Shown here: positions 23,701-33,700 of the stretch, one piece after another
Layout: each line of letters opens with the position of its first letter
Position numbering within the stretch: the stretch's first letter is position 1
Translations under genes and position numbers: made by a program
Source of the DNA: Gorsachius magnificus
Lineage: Eukaryota > Chordata > Aves > Pelecaniformes > Ardeidae
Assembly: GCA_034008185.1 (NCBI GenBank)
Contig: CM067081.1
Span: 148,024,258 to 148,088,257, forward strand
Length of the DNA stretch: 64,000 nucleotides
Reading direction: 5' to 3'
Notes under the pieces: model-generated
Told to the model about the DNA's origin: nothing
The model's database searches: none
What the model saw: the letters and a program-made list of their open reading frames with translations, nothing else

Positions 23701-26150
23701 CAACACTTAGATATCTTATTAAGCCAGTAAATTATTATTCAGCGGTACTTAAAATGCGAGCCTTTCTAAAACACTTCTGTCAACTGTAACTGCTTGATTG
23801 CACCTCTGTTAATCAATCCCGAAACAGCATTTCACTTTGATTTAGGAGCCTGTGGCTTCATCTGAATTTCAAGTTGTCCACATTCCTATTTTGTTATCTG
23901 CTCCTCAGCCCTTAGGATTTCTGGTGAACAGGGGTAGCCTGAAGCTGTTGACTGCAGACATATACCAGACCATAAATGAAGCAAAATTCTTGCTCTGGAC
24001 CATTGGTGGGAATCTTCCTAAGCAAAAAGGGATGCAAGCAGGTGTGGATAACAGGGGAGCTAAGCACCCCTTGCATTGTGAGGTGCAGGCCCACATTACA
24101 GACCCTGGTGTAACTACACAGCTGTGGACCTGCAGCCACGGTTTCCATGTTCACAGTGTGGCTGGGCCCAGCTCTGCAGCAGCAAGACGTCTGCAGTGCC
24201 TGAGCTCACCAAGGGAGAGGAGGTCCCCAGCTCTGCCCTATTACGAGGCTCAGTGTTGCCCCTAGGAGTTGTAAAGCCACAGATAAACTCACTGGTGGCT
24301 GTGGGCTGATACGCTTCACGGCTTTGACACCGTGGAAGAGGAGCCTACAAAAAGGTGTGAGTTTCCCTCAGCTCCGCTCCAGCCAATAAGTGCCATAAGC
24401 CAGCTACCCTCTTGCGTGGGGACTGCTCCTTTTTCTGGTAAAAGAAGAATGATATTTTTACATATACCAAAGTGCTATTTTCAAAAATGAATTCAGGCTC
24501 TGAAACACTACAACTCACCAAAGGTGGAAGGGACAAGAAAGAGAAATCGAAGACACATGGCTCTGGTGGGGTGGGAAAGGGGGTGCTCCTGACTTCTGCT
24601 GGATCAGGCTGAATTTGGACTGGCAGCACACAGACTGTCTGGGATCAGACCCCACGTACCTTCAGCTTCTCTTCCCTTCTCCCAGATTTTCATAAGACGG
24701 AAGGGCAGAAGAGAAATCTGCCCCATCATTCAGGCAGTCAGTCATGTGATGGTCTTCACAGGGGAAAACCTTGCTCTCATTACCCATGCCAGGATAATAC
24801 CCATAAGCACATTTTGGGATCAGCACAAGTGGCCAAGCCACTGAGAAAATACACCATGTCAGCCACAGCTACCAACAAGCCATTGCTTATGACAAAGCAA
24901 GGTGGTCCTTGGTCTACAGGACTAAAAAAATAAAGCTTTCAAAACCCACTTTGGGTAGGAAAAAACCCCCAAACAAACCCATCAGCATTATGTATGAGAA
25001 GCACAGTGAGTACAGAGAAAACAAACAGCAGCTGAAGGGGTCCTGAACCAGCCCTGTTAGTCTCCACCATCTGAACCCTTTGCCTGCACCCATGATTAGT
25101 GTTTACTAAATTCTTATGCCCTGGCACCAGTAAGAGACTTCAGCACAAGCAGACTGCGCAGCCACTAGGATTTTTAATGACCAATAAATTATCTGCTGCT
25201 TTGGAAAAGCCAGTTATCGTATTTAATTTGACAGCCCCATGCAGGGTGAATTCCATAGACACAAAACAAATGTCAGGCCTCGAGACTAACACACATTTCC
25301 CCAGATGCAAAGTAGACACTCACCAGTTGCTCTCTGAGGAGGATGGAAAAAGCTAATCCCTCTAAATTATGTAAACCAAACAGAGAGTGAAGGCTTGAAG
25401 CCTCAGCATTTATTTTTAAGAAGTAAAGCATAAACCACACTACTGCTTTCACATCTGCCTTTTAATTTTCTTAATTTTTTTTTTTTTTTTGCCTTTGAAT
25501 GATAGGCGGTACAACTATTTTAAGATCTGCTCCTGAGTGCCTGCAGCTGGCACAGCTTGGAGGGAATAGTAGGTGCTCATTTCTCCGCAGGACTTCCACC
25601 CTGCCCCCTGAACGCTTACAGTGCTCTTGTCTAGTAGAGAGACTTGGATCATAGAAGATCTTTTCCAATCCACCTTTTATTTAACCTTGAATCAAGAAAA
25701 ACAGCAAGGGGAGAGGCTTTTCTTTTACTCATCTTGTATCTCATTCAGAACTGGGCTGGAAGAGAAACAAAGGAGGAACATCCACTGAACTCTAAGACCT
25801 TTCCAGCTCTGGTTCACATCTGTTACTAATGTATCGTTAAGTTGCTGGATAGTTTAATAAACAAGGAAGCAAGCGTTGTCCGGCGAATTTGGTCCTATCG
25901 TCTCAGAACTCTCCATCCCTGGTTCTGACAGGAGCCTCTTGGAGGGACCGATGTAATTCCACGCTTCATTTTCCCCATTTGCAAACTGAACTGACAGCAC
26001 TTTCCTTTGCCATGAGCCAGTGTTGGGACGCGGGGAGGAAGAACACCGTGTGAAAAGCTGGTGCTACCAGGAAGCGGGCTGATGGGGCAGCCACCGCACT
26101 GCTGCTTCGGCTGTACGCTGGTCAGGACGGGGGGGGACGGGACTCTCTGG
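20740..26150. other. gene-free stretch upstream of the CpG island
   Basis: No exon or recognisable repeat was found. Open frames are at most about 137 codons (23852-24265, +) and unlike known proteins. A long A-run at about 23435-23452 and T-run at 25476-25490 are simple sequence. This DNA lies directly upstream of the presumed RERG promoter, so distal regulatory elements may be present, but none can be named from the sequence alone. Confidence 0.5.
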
Positions 26151-26155
26151 CTCCG

Positions 26156-26205
26156 TATCTATAGCTATATCTATATATCATCTATATATCTATATACCTA
26201 TATAC
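26156..26205. repeat. (ATCTAT)n-type microsatellite
   Basis: About 50 bp of interrupted CTATAT/ATCTAT units lie some 200 bp upstream of the CpG island. It is probably length-polymorphic. Confidence 0.8.
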
Positions 26206-26699
26206 GGGGTGAGCAGCACTGAGCAGGTGAGAGGGAGGGAAAGAGAGCACTTGAGATGTTAAATTAAACCGTGGGGCAGACCTGACCGGCTCCGCCAGCA
26301 AGCGCCCTGTCGAAATCTACGCACGCGAACAACAGCCATCACCCCACCTAATTAAGGGCTGCGTTACCGTCAAAGGCGCCGAATGACGGGGCTGCGCTCG
26401 TTCCGCTCGGAGACCACGCCGGGCACCGGGGCAGCGCTTGCGGGAGACCGCAGCGAGGGGACGGCGCCGGCACCCCCCGCACCCCCGCGCCGCGCCGGGG
26501 CGGGCGTGCTGCGCCCGGCGGCCGGCAGGGGGCGCGGCGGGGCCGCGCGGGGCGGCGGGCGCTGCGGGAGCCGCCGCCGGGCGGGCGGAGGGGCGGGCGG
26601 GCTCCCCGCATTGTGCGGCCGCGCCGCTGCCGCCGGCGGGAGCGCGGGCGCGCCCGGGGCCGGGGCCGGGCGGCGCCTCCCCCCTCGCTGACATCGCGG

Positions 26700-26756
26700 C
26701 GCAGCCCGGGCACCGCCGTGCGCGGCCCCTCCGCGCTGCTCGCCGCGCGCAAGGAG
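26700..26756 (+). other. RERG: candidate noncoding first exon of RERG (3' part)
   Basis: Within the CpG island the sequence AAGGAG|GTGAGC at 26751-26762 is a near-consensus splice donor, with the intron starting at 26757. An exon ending here would supply the RERG 5' UTR and splice to an acceptor near 28386 or 28499. The 5' limit is unknown and the left coordinate is only nominal. Other donors in the island cannot be excluded without transcript data. Confidence 0.4.
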
Positions 26757-26854
26757 GTGAGCGCCGGGCGGGCGGCGCGGGGCTGTGCGCGCCCGAGGGG
26801 CTTCTCCGCGGGTGCGGGGAGGAGGGAGGAGCGGGGGGGTGGGGAGGAGCGTGA

Positions 26855-26868
26855 GGGGGGGGGGGGGG
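26855..26868. repeat. G14 homopolymer in the CpG island
   Basis: Fourteen consecutive Gs lie just downstream of GGGGGGG and GGGG runs at 26833-26844, just inside the presumed first intron. It is a strong candidate for G-quadruplex formation on the + strand. Confidence 0.8.
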
Positions 26869-27609
26869 AGGATGCGGCGGGGCGCGGTGCGGTGCCCGGG
26901 CTGCGCCGCGGCGGTGCCCGCAGCCGCGGGAGCCGCCCTGCGCCGGGCGGGCGGCACCTGCCGGGTCCCGGCCGGGGACCCGAGCCCACCCGGAGTTACG
27001 GGGCAGGCGGCGATGAGCCAACATCTACACGGAAATGTTAAGGCAGACCTGCCGGCGAGGGGCGGGCGGGGGCGCGGAGCGGCAGGGTCTGCCCGCCGGG
27101 TTCGGTACCGGCAGGCGACCGGGAGCTTCCGTGGGAGGGAAATACCGGTGTCCCGCTCCCACCCCCCCGCTCCCCGCGCGGTGATACAGCTCCTGAAAGA
27201 CTTTGCGCTTCTGACTGTTCATGCACGGCGAGCGTGGTCTGATATTTACTCTTGGGCAAAATGAATCAGGAGCACAGAGACGTCAGAGATGAATTGGAAC
27301 CCCTCTGTATGTAAGGTGTCTTTACTCTTTCTTTTTACGAACTTTTTTTTTTTTTTTAATAGGGAAAAGCCTCAGGCTTTTATTTCAAGAAACATATTTG
27401 AACTGCATTTTTCTGTAGAGCAGGTAGTATTAACATAGAGCTTCCTACAACATCACTGTTAGAATTTGTGGCTAAAGCGGGCACTTCAGAACAACAGCAA
27501 AGCTTCATAACAGGTTGCATTCACAAGTAAAGTTCTACCCTCTTTTAAAGGGAGGCAGAATTTTTGATGTTTTAGTTAGGGCTGAGAATCATCATTATCA
27601 TCACAGTTG

Positions 27610-27775
27610 CTGTTTTTTCACCCAAGATCTGAAAGCATTCTACAATGACAGGTACTGTTACTTTTTTTTTTTTTTTTTTACTGTCCAGGTTAGAGAAATC
27701 AAGGAGATGAAGTGTCAGGTGACTTGCTCAAGGTCATGCAGCATAGCTGTGAATACAGATAATTCCCATGTGGCC
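27610..27775 (-). mobile_element. MIR-like SINE remnant
   Basis: On the + strand, GGTACTGTTACTTTT, then a T-run, then AGAAATCAAGGAGATGAAG and GTGACTTGCTCAAGGTCATG followed by CAGCATAGCTG, match the order of blocks in the reverse complement of MIR/CORE-SINEs. A T17-18 tract at about 27662-27679 has replaced the segment that normally reads ATTTTACAGATG. The copy is ancient, lies in RERG intron 1, and has no coding role. Confidence 0.6.
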
Positions 27776-28386
27776 TGTTAAAAGTGTATTACCAGAAATT
27801 CTGGCATCCTTTTTCTAACCCCATGCTTTGCTGAATGTTTATGTAGGAGCTGAGGCAGCTTAAACAAGGAGCACTACAGAACTTCTGGGTACGGATTTGT
27901 TTGGCAGAATGAGCAAGGTACAAGTGCTTAGAGGTTTTTAAGCAACTGCAGCTGAGTAACTGAAACCTTTCTGGAACTGGAGGGCTTGAGGAAAGATCAG
28001 CTATCTGCAGGCACTGCTAGTGAGTGCTCGTTGGCTTTTAAATATATGCCCCAAAAACTTATACATTGGAGTTGAGGCAAAGACAGTAAATAGAAGCAAT
28101 TTCAGTTGGAAGAGAAAGAAAGAATAAGGAATCTCATGAGGCAGGTACTTTGGGTTGTTAAGTACCTTTTGCAATATTACAGTGCCAGCGTGAAACGCAC
28201 AGCGAGAGCGAAAAAGCTGAAGGTAGGTTTTGCACGCACAGTGCCAAATGTGGCAGTAGCGTTACTGCGATGCTTAAAGCGGGAATGTAGTGTCAATTAT
28301 CATGACTATTTAAAAAAGAAAAAAAGGGGGAGGTTGAGGGAGAGCCTGGCTCCTTGCAGCTCCATCCTCGTGGTGTTCTTCCCCAG

Positions 28387-28500
28387 GCTCTGCATTGACG
28401 TCACAATGACACGGTGAAGCCAAAGACAGGAGCTGGGAACCGTTCTTCTGCTTCACTTTTGATAATCGAGTGAATTTGTCGCCACTCCGTTCCTTCCAGC
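28387..28500 (+). other. RERG: possible 5' UTR portion of RERG exon 2, with two candidate acceptors
   Basis: Two good 3' splice sites precede the start codon. One is TTCTTCCCCAG|GCTCTG, giving an exon from 28387. The other is CCGTTCCTTCCAG|C, giving an exon from 28500, one base before the ATG. If the upstream site is used, the leader contains a four-codon upstream frame (ATG ACA CGG TGA, 28406-28417) and a palindromic CRE, TGACGTCA. If the downstream site is used, the exon carries almost no leader. Transcript data are needed to choose. Confidence 0.5.
28396..28403. promoter_or_regulatory. palindromic cAMP-response element (TGACGTCA)
   Basis: An exact 8-bp consensus CRE lies 98-105 bp upstream of the RERG start codon. 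CREB/ATF-family dimers bind this palindrome. Its CpG survives outside the main island. It could be part of a minor internal promoter or simply UTR or intron sequence; functional use is inference. Confidence 0.45.
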
Positions 28501-28561
28501 ATGGCTAAGAGCGCAGAAGTGAAGCTGGCGATCTTTGGTCGAGCTGGCGTGGGCAAGTCAG
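28501..28561 (+). CDS. RERG: RERG first coding exon (Ras-like small GTPase)
   Basis: RERG (Ras-related and estrogen-regulated growth inhibitor) is a small cytoplasmic GTPase of the Ras superfamily that lacks the C-terminal CAAX lipid-modification motif and is linked to restrained cell growth. The 20 encoded residues begin MAKSAEVKLAIFG and match the known RERG N-terminus. They include beta-strand 1 and the complete P-loop GRAGVGKS (residues 13-20), which binds GTP phosphates and Mg2+. The start ATG has A at -3 and G at +4, a strong Kozak context. The exon ends after the first base of codon 21 (phase 1) at G|GTATGT. The remaining ~180 residues (switch regions, NKxD and SAK-type motifs) are not in this window, so this is a partial gene. 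Confidence 0.95.
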
Positions 28562-30676
28562 GTATGTTTGCCATCTGATTTTTAATTCTGCTTGTTGTCA
28601 GGTAACTTTTTGCTCCCTCTGTGCAGACAAACTCTTTGTACAAGAAGACAGCTGTGACCTTATTCTTGTCGGGGTGGTCAGGATCAGGCCAGGAGTTCTC
28701 TCTTTCATGCTTTCCACACTATTTTCTCCAGATTCTCCAGAATAAAAGTACTTCTATTGCTTTAAAAAAGCCCAACGACATCAAAACCCCCAAACTTCCC
28801 ACGCCAACTCAATCCCACTTCTCATGAAGTGAGTGGCAAGACTGCTTTTTTCCACTGGAACAGAATTAATATTTAATTTGTCTCTTCATAGCTTGTTCTA
28901 GATGAAGGTATTTGTATTATGCTGCCTAGCCCCTAAGATCAGATCCTCTGTTAAATATTGGATGACTTCTGTAATAGCTGTAATTCTGGCTGATTTCAGT
29001 GGGAAATTTTAGACTCGGCAACTCAAAGAATTTTTCTTCTCAGTGCTCTCTTGGATTTACATATTTACCAGGAAACCAAGAAAATACGACATGTAAAGTT
29101 TGCATTTGGAAAGATCTTTTGAGAAATAAACATAGTCTGGTGAGTTCATATGGTAGAAACACAAGGGGGAGGCATAAATGTTAAAAATCCATTTCTACAG
29201 ACAGCCTTTGCTTTGGTAAGACAAGGAGCATAATGCGAGGGTTGCAAGCTCTCTCGGGTCGTTCGGTGGTGTTGCATTAAGTTGACAGCTCCAGGACCAC
29301 TCTAACATGTCCCTGCCCCAGAGGGACAAGCAAATAAGGAGACTGAGTCTAATCAAGCTCCTGGGCTAGTTTGGGAATTGTAAAATGCTGTTTATTTTAG
29401 AGAAATCTACACGGGAGAAGCCAGGGGGTAGGATGTGTCTGTAAGAGCATTAGGCGAGACCCTCAGCTGCTGTCAACCAGCTCCGGTTGGTTCCCCAAAG
29501 TAACTTTTAGAGTAGAAGTGCCAAGCTTCTGGCCCATAAACTGCTATTACAGTTTCGTTAACTTTGGAATGGGTTGTTTATAAAAGCATGTTTACCCTGA
29601 AGGTATTTTACCAGAACGCTATCAGTGAAGTACCTCTGTCAGCCTTCAGGAAAAAAGGCGTATTTGAGGCAGAGGTTGTTAGGGATTATACCGCTTATAC
29701 AAAGACTATGCAGATTAAATTCTACCTGTTTGAATAAAATACCAGAGGGAGTGCTGATAATACACTGGGGTAAGTTTAAACTGTTCCTTCTCTCCTGCTG
29801 CACTCACCCCCACCCCTCTTCTGTATTTCACTGCCCCCCTCCAAGTTTTCTGAGTAACTTCAGTGGTTCTCCTTTTGGTTTGTCTTACATTCAGTCAAGG
29901 GTTTCTGTGGTTGTCCAGTCTTTTGGCTGGATTGAAAATAACACAAGATGATGTTGAAGTATTTGCAGGAGAACTGTAACACTAAAAGACTCCCTTCACC
30001 CCGATATTCCAAGCCATTTCAGAGCTTATATTTAAAAAATAGACAAATTACCAGTTGAGTGCTCAGTTAAAATGCCTCACCAGTATAGGATCAACAAAAG
30101 CCTTTTTAACCTGTTGTATCCTTTTTGTAGACTTCACTGTACTAGGATTTTATGGTAAAAATGTTTTCCTGTAGTCCCGGAACTGGGTGGGAGATAATTT
30201 TTAATGAAAAGCCAATAAAAACATCCTAGTCTTTCAGAGTCGTCCTCCTCCTCTCTCTTTTCTTTTTTTCCCTTTGAGATGCAAGGAAATATTACATAAA
30301 ACATGACTAAGGTCCTCTCTTTTTGGTTGTGACCACACATGTAAATCTGTGTGGAAACGAAGGCGCAAATAAGTGGCAGCACAACAGGGTGAATTGAAGT
30401 GGGTGCTATCAGAGTGCTATCCGCCATCTCGACAGAGCAGCAGCTGTGCCTCCCAGAATCTCCAGCTTGCTTATGAAAACTCCTCTTGTACGTTCCCATA
30501 AAAGGATCCAGTTTCAACAGCTCGGCCAACTCCAGAGAAATAAGGTGTTGGGGGTGGAAGCCTGAAAATACCCATTTGCTGTAGCCAACAGCAGGAGCTG
30601 TGGAAGTGCTGTTACACCTTTACTAAAAGCAGAGCTGGGCACAAAGTAGTCTTCGGATAGTTGGGTTTGGCAGATA

Positions 30677-30714
30677 AGTGTCCTGCTAGATTAGTAGTGT
30701 CCTGCTAGATTAGT
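30677..30714. repeat. tandem duplication, 2 x 19 bp
   Basis: The unit AGTGTCCTGCTAGATTAGT occurs twice in perfect tandem. This is a small local duplication with no visible role. Confidence 0.9.
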
Positions 30715-33700
30715 GTTGATAGTGTCTTTTTTTAGTAATGTAATTCCCTATCCCTGTGACCAGCCTGTAGTACTTTGTTGAGACAGGATCCTGTGGCTGT
30801 AGGTTACTAGGGTAGGCTTGGCCAGACAGCTGAAAGATAAGCCAGACTCTAGAAGCAAGAATGCAAGGCAGAATGCTGGAGCATGCTAGATACGTGTGAT
30901 GAAAAGGAGACATTGGGTGATAAATAAGACCGCTGTAATTGCCAGAAAGTCATGCCAGAATACGGTCACTGGCTTGCTTTCTTGGCTCATCTTCATTTGC
31001 TGAGGAAGAGCCAGGCATTAGCTTCTTAATCTGTAAGTGGCTTCACCACCTGATAGCATCTGTGAAGTTACAGACAGATACTGTAATATCCTGGAGAGGC
31101 TCCTCTTCCAGTTCCTGACTGGGGCTTTGGATCAGTGAGTCAAAGCAGCTATGAAGAAAGAAGTGTTGTGCTTCGGGATGTGTGGAGAATTAAAACCGTC
31201 CCTCATGCACCATGAAAGTCAATGGAATTGTTAACATTACTGAGAGCTGAGGAACATCCTAATCTCATCGTTTATGCTAGATGTCTGTTTAATGGGGTGC
31301 AAGATTCCTTGTTCTACTAAGTAGTCCCTTCCAATTAATCCGAGACTCTCCCAAACATGAGGTGGGAAACCAGAACATTGTTCACGAGTCAGAATAGTGA
31401 CTGCATCTCAAAAGACAGTTAAAGCCAGGGAAAACACAACTTTTCTCCCTTTTCTTGCTGCTTATCAAGTTTCCATGGTTCAAAGGTTTAAAAAACGAAC
31501 AAGTGGGAATAGCAAGTCTGAGTGTCAGCTTTTTACTGTTCTCCTTCCTTGCCTTGTCTTCTTGGGTCTGCTGGAGAAGGCCAGCAAAATTGCTAATCAA
31601 CTCACCTGTCCTGTTTTGGTTTTTACTTAATGTAGACCTAAACCTTTAAAACAGAAAAGGAGGAGCAAACCAACTCAGAAAGGGGCAACGTAAGAGTGGT
31701 CTAGTAAGGCACTTAGCTCAGAATTACACGGAGTAGTAAATGACTGGTCAGCTCCTCTGGGCAAGCTACCTGGGCAAGGTCATGAGGTACAAGCATCCCA
31801 GCCCGCTCTTGTACAGTGGACTGGATGCTCCTCTATACACCCAGTTCTTATTGTATAAAAGTTGCATAAACATTGCTTTAAACTAGCTGAAAAAACCCCA
31901 CTCCTCTGCCTGAGCCAAGGAGCACTTTGCTGCTGCCTCACTTGGGAAGAAGAGGAGATGCTCTGCGGGTGGGAAGGGACATTGCAAAGCTCTGCTATGG
32001 ATAACAGGGCTGCACCTCCTAATCTGGGCTAGAGTTAAGCAGCACTGAGGGGGGAAGAGAGCTTTTAAAGTCTTTTTCTTTATGTCCAAGAGGAGCTTGG
32101 AGGGAGCGGAGAATTAAAGTTGAACTGAATTACTTAAACACTGCTGTTTAAATTGTTCTTCTGCTGAATCCTACAGCTTCATTCCTATGGTAACAAAAAT
32201 TAGAATTTCCTAAATAGCTCCTTTTAAAAATACAGTAGTAGCAATTAATAAAGACTTAAGGGCCTTGTTCTTCCATGTCATCACAAGGTACAGTACGTGC
32301 CCAGAAAGCTAAAGAGGAGTGAAAACATATGAACCAGGAGGAGAAAAGCAGGGCATGTATTGGATAGCGCTGCATGGCTGATGCTTTTCCAACTCATAAT
32401 TCAGTTGACTATGAATGCTCGAAATACCTCTGCTTAGGAGCCTTTATATTTTGGCCAAAAAAAGAGAGGATGTCCAGCTGCAGCATGCGCTATCCAACTT
32501 GCCTTTTTGCTGTGCGTGCGCCAGGCTGAATATTCCAAGTTTCTGCATTAGGGTGCAGGGTGCGCCCAGCCACGGGCAGATGCAGTTCTCATCTGTCTGG
32601 ATGGGCCGTGCAGCTGCAGCCGTGGTATGTGACACGGAAGCGTGTGTGGGTTCTGCTGGTGCTTAAGTAACAGGGAAGATATTAAAACTCCCACAGGCTC
32701 CCTCCAGTAAGTATCTGTCTGCTTCTAGGCAGCTATGGAAATAATTTTCTTATCAGGGACGTGAGACATGGGGCTGCTGTCACTTTTTGATCCAGCAGTA
32801 GCTCAGATGCTTGTGTTTGGGCAAGAGGCTAATCGATAAAGTGGCGTCAGTAAGTATCATCCTGCAAAGAGCCCGTCCCATCTCAGAAATTAAGATTTCA
32901 CCAACTTCAGTCATTTTAGTGTCACAGTTGGGGAAGTCCTGAGTAGATGTAGATTTGTATCTGTTGGCTTAAGCTCTTTTCCCTGTCTAACCCAGGGTGC
33001 GGGAACATACTTAGGAGAAAGATATCTGGATTTGAAAGTTCCTACAGAAGAAATTCAAGGAACAGCCAAGCCAGAGAGGCCTACTACAAATCTGTGTTTT
33101 GTTTTCATTACTGGGGATATGTCTGAAATACACTACTAGGGATCACTTCCCAATTGCAAGGTCTGGGCATGTGGAGAATAGAACTGAATTCAGCGCCGCC
33201 TCAATCCACCCCCTTCAAAAAAAAACATACGGGTTACTGGGAAAGAAGCCCATTCCAAAGTGATTTTCTACTTCACAAATCCCTGCTCATATGTTTTTCC
33301 CCCACTAGTTTCATTTCAGGGACTTTTCAGGAGGAAACATGAGTTATTAAGGAGTGATTAGTCATCAAGCTCACAGGTCTGCTAGTAAGGCAGGGAAAGC
33401 TACCACAAAAGCTTCCAAGTCCATGCTATGCCTACTGATGTAACTAGGGAGGATTTCTGTAATAAGGTGCCTCTGAAATCCAGAAATATGAGGGGAAGGA
33501 GACACCTTTTTCTGTGGTGTTTTTGGGGTTTTTTTGACACTGGTGGAGTGGACCAGTTGCTTTTTTTTTTTCTTTGTTGGTAAGAATGGCAATGACAACC
33601 AGATGCTTAAGTGATTATTCAGTGATCAAGTTTAACACCCACTATATTAATTGTCCCCTAATATTTTGCTGGTGAAGTACACATTAAACAATCCCACTTT

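Larger units (their letters stand above)
26385..27185 (+). promoter_or_regulatory. RERG: CpG island, likely RERG promoter and 5' UTR exon
   Basis: This roughly 800-bp block is very GC-rich and dense in CpG, in sharp contrast to the A/T-leaning flanks. GC-box-like GGGCGGG motifs recur (for example near 26581-26600 and 26767) and no TATA box is evident. These are the usual marks of a broad vertebrate promoter. It lies 1.3-2.1 kb upstream of the first RERG coding exon on the + strand, so I assign it to RERG. The start sites cannot be placed exactly. A bidirectional promoter also feeding a minus-strand transcript is possible. Long open frames in all phases here are by-products of the GC content and of scarce stop codons. 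Confidence 0.8.

Noticed and set aside
1..26300. Exons of PTPRO, the expected neighbour of RERG in mammals, on the minus strand
   Set aside because: No signal peptide, fibronectin-like or phosphatase sequence was recognised in any frame.
26317..27264. Several long open frames (up to 235 codons) on both strands
   Set aside because: They lie in the CpG island, where stop codons are rare. The products are Pro/Arg/Ala/Gly-rich with no domain, and overlapping frames are all open.
31775..31800. AGGTCA-type half sites as an estrogen-response element for RERG
   Set aside because: Single half sites are common by chance, and no palindromic pair with 3-bp spacing was seen near the exons.
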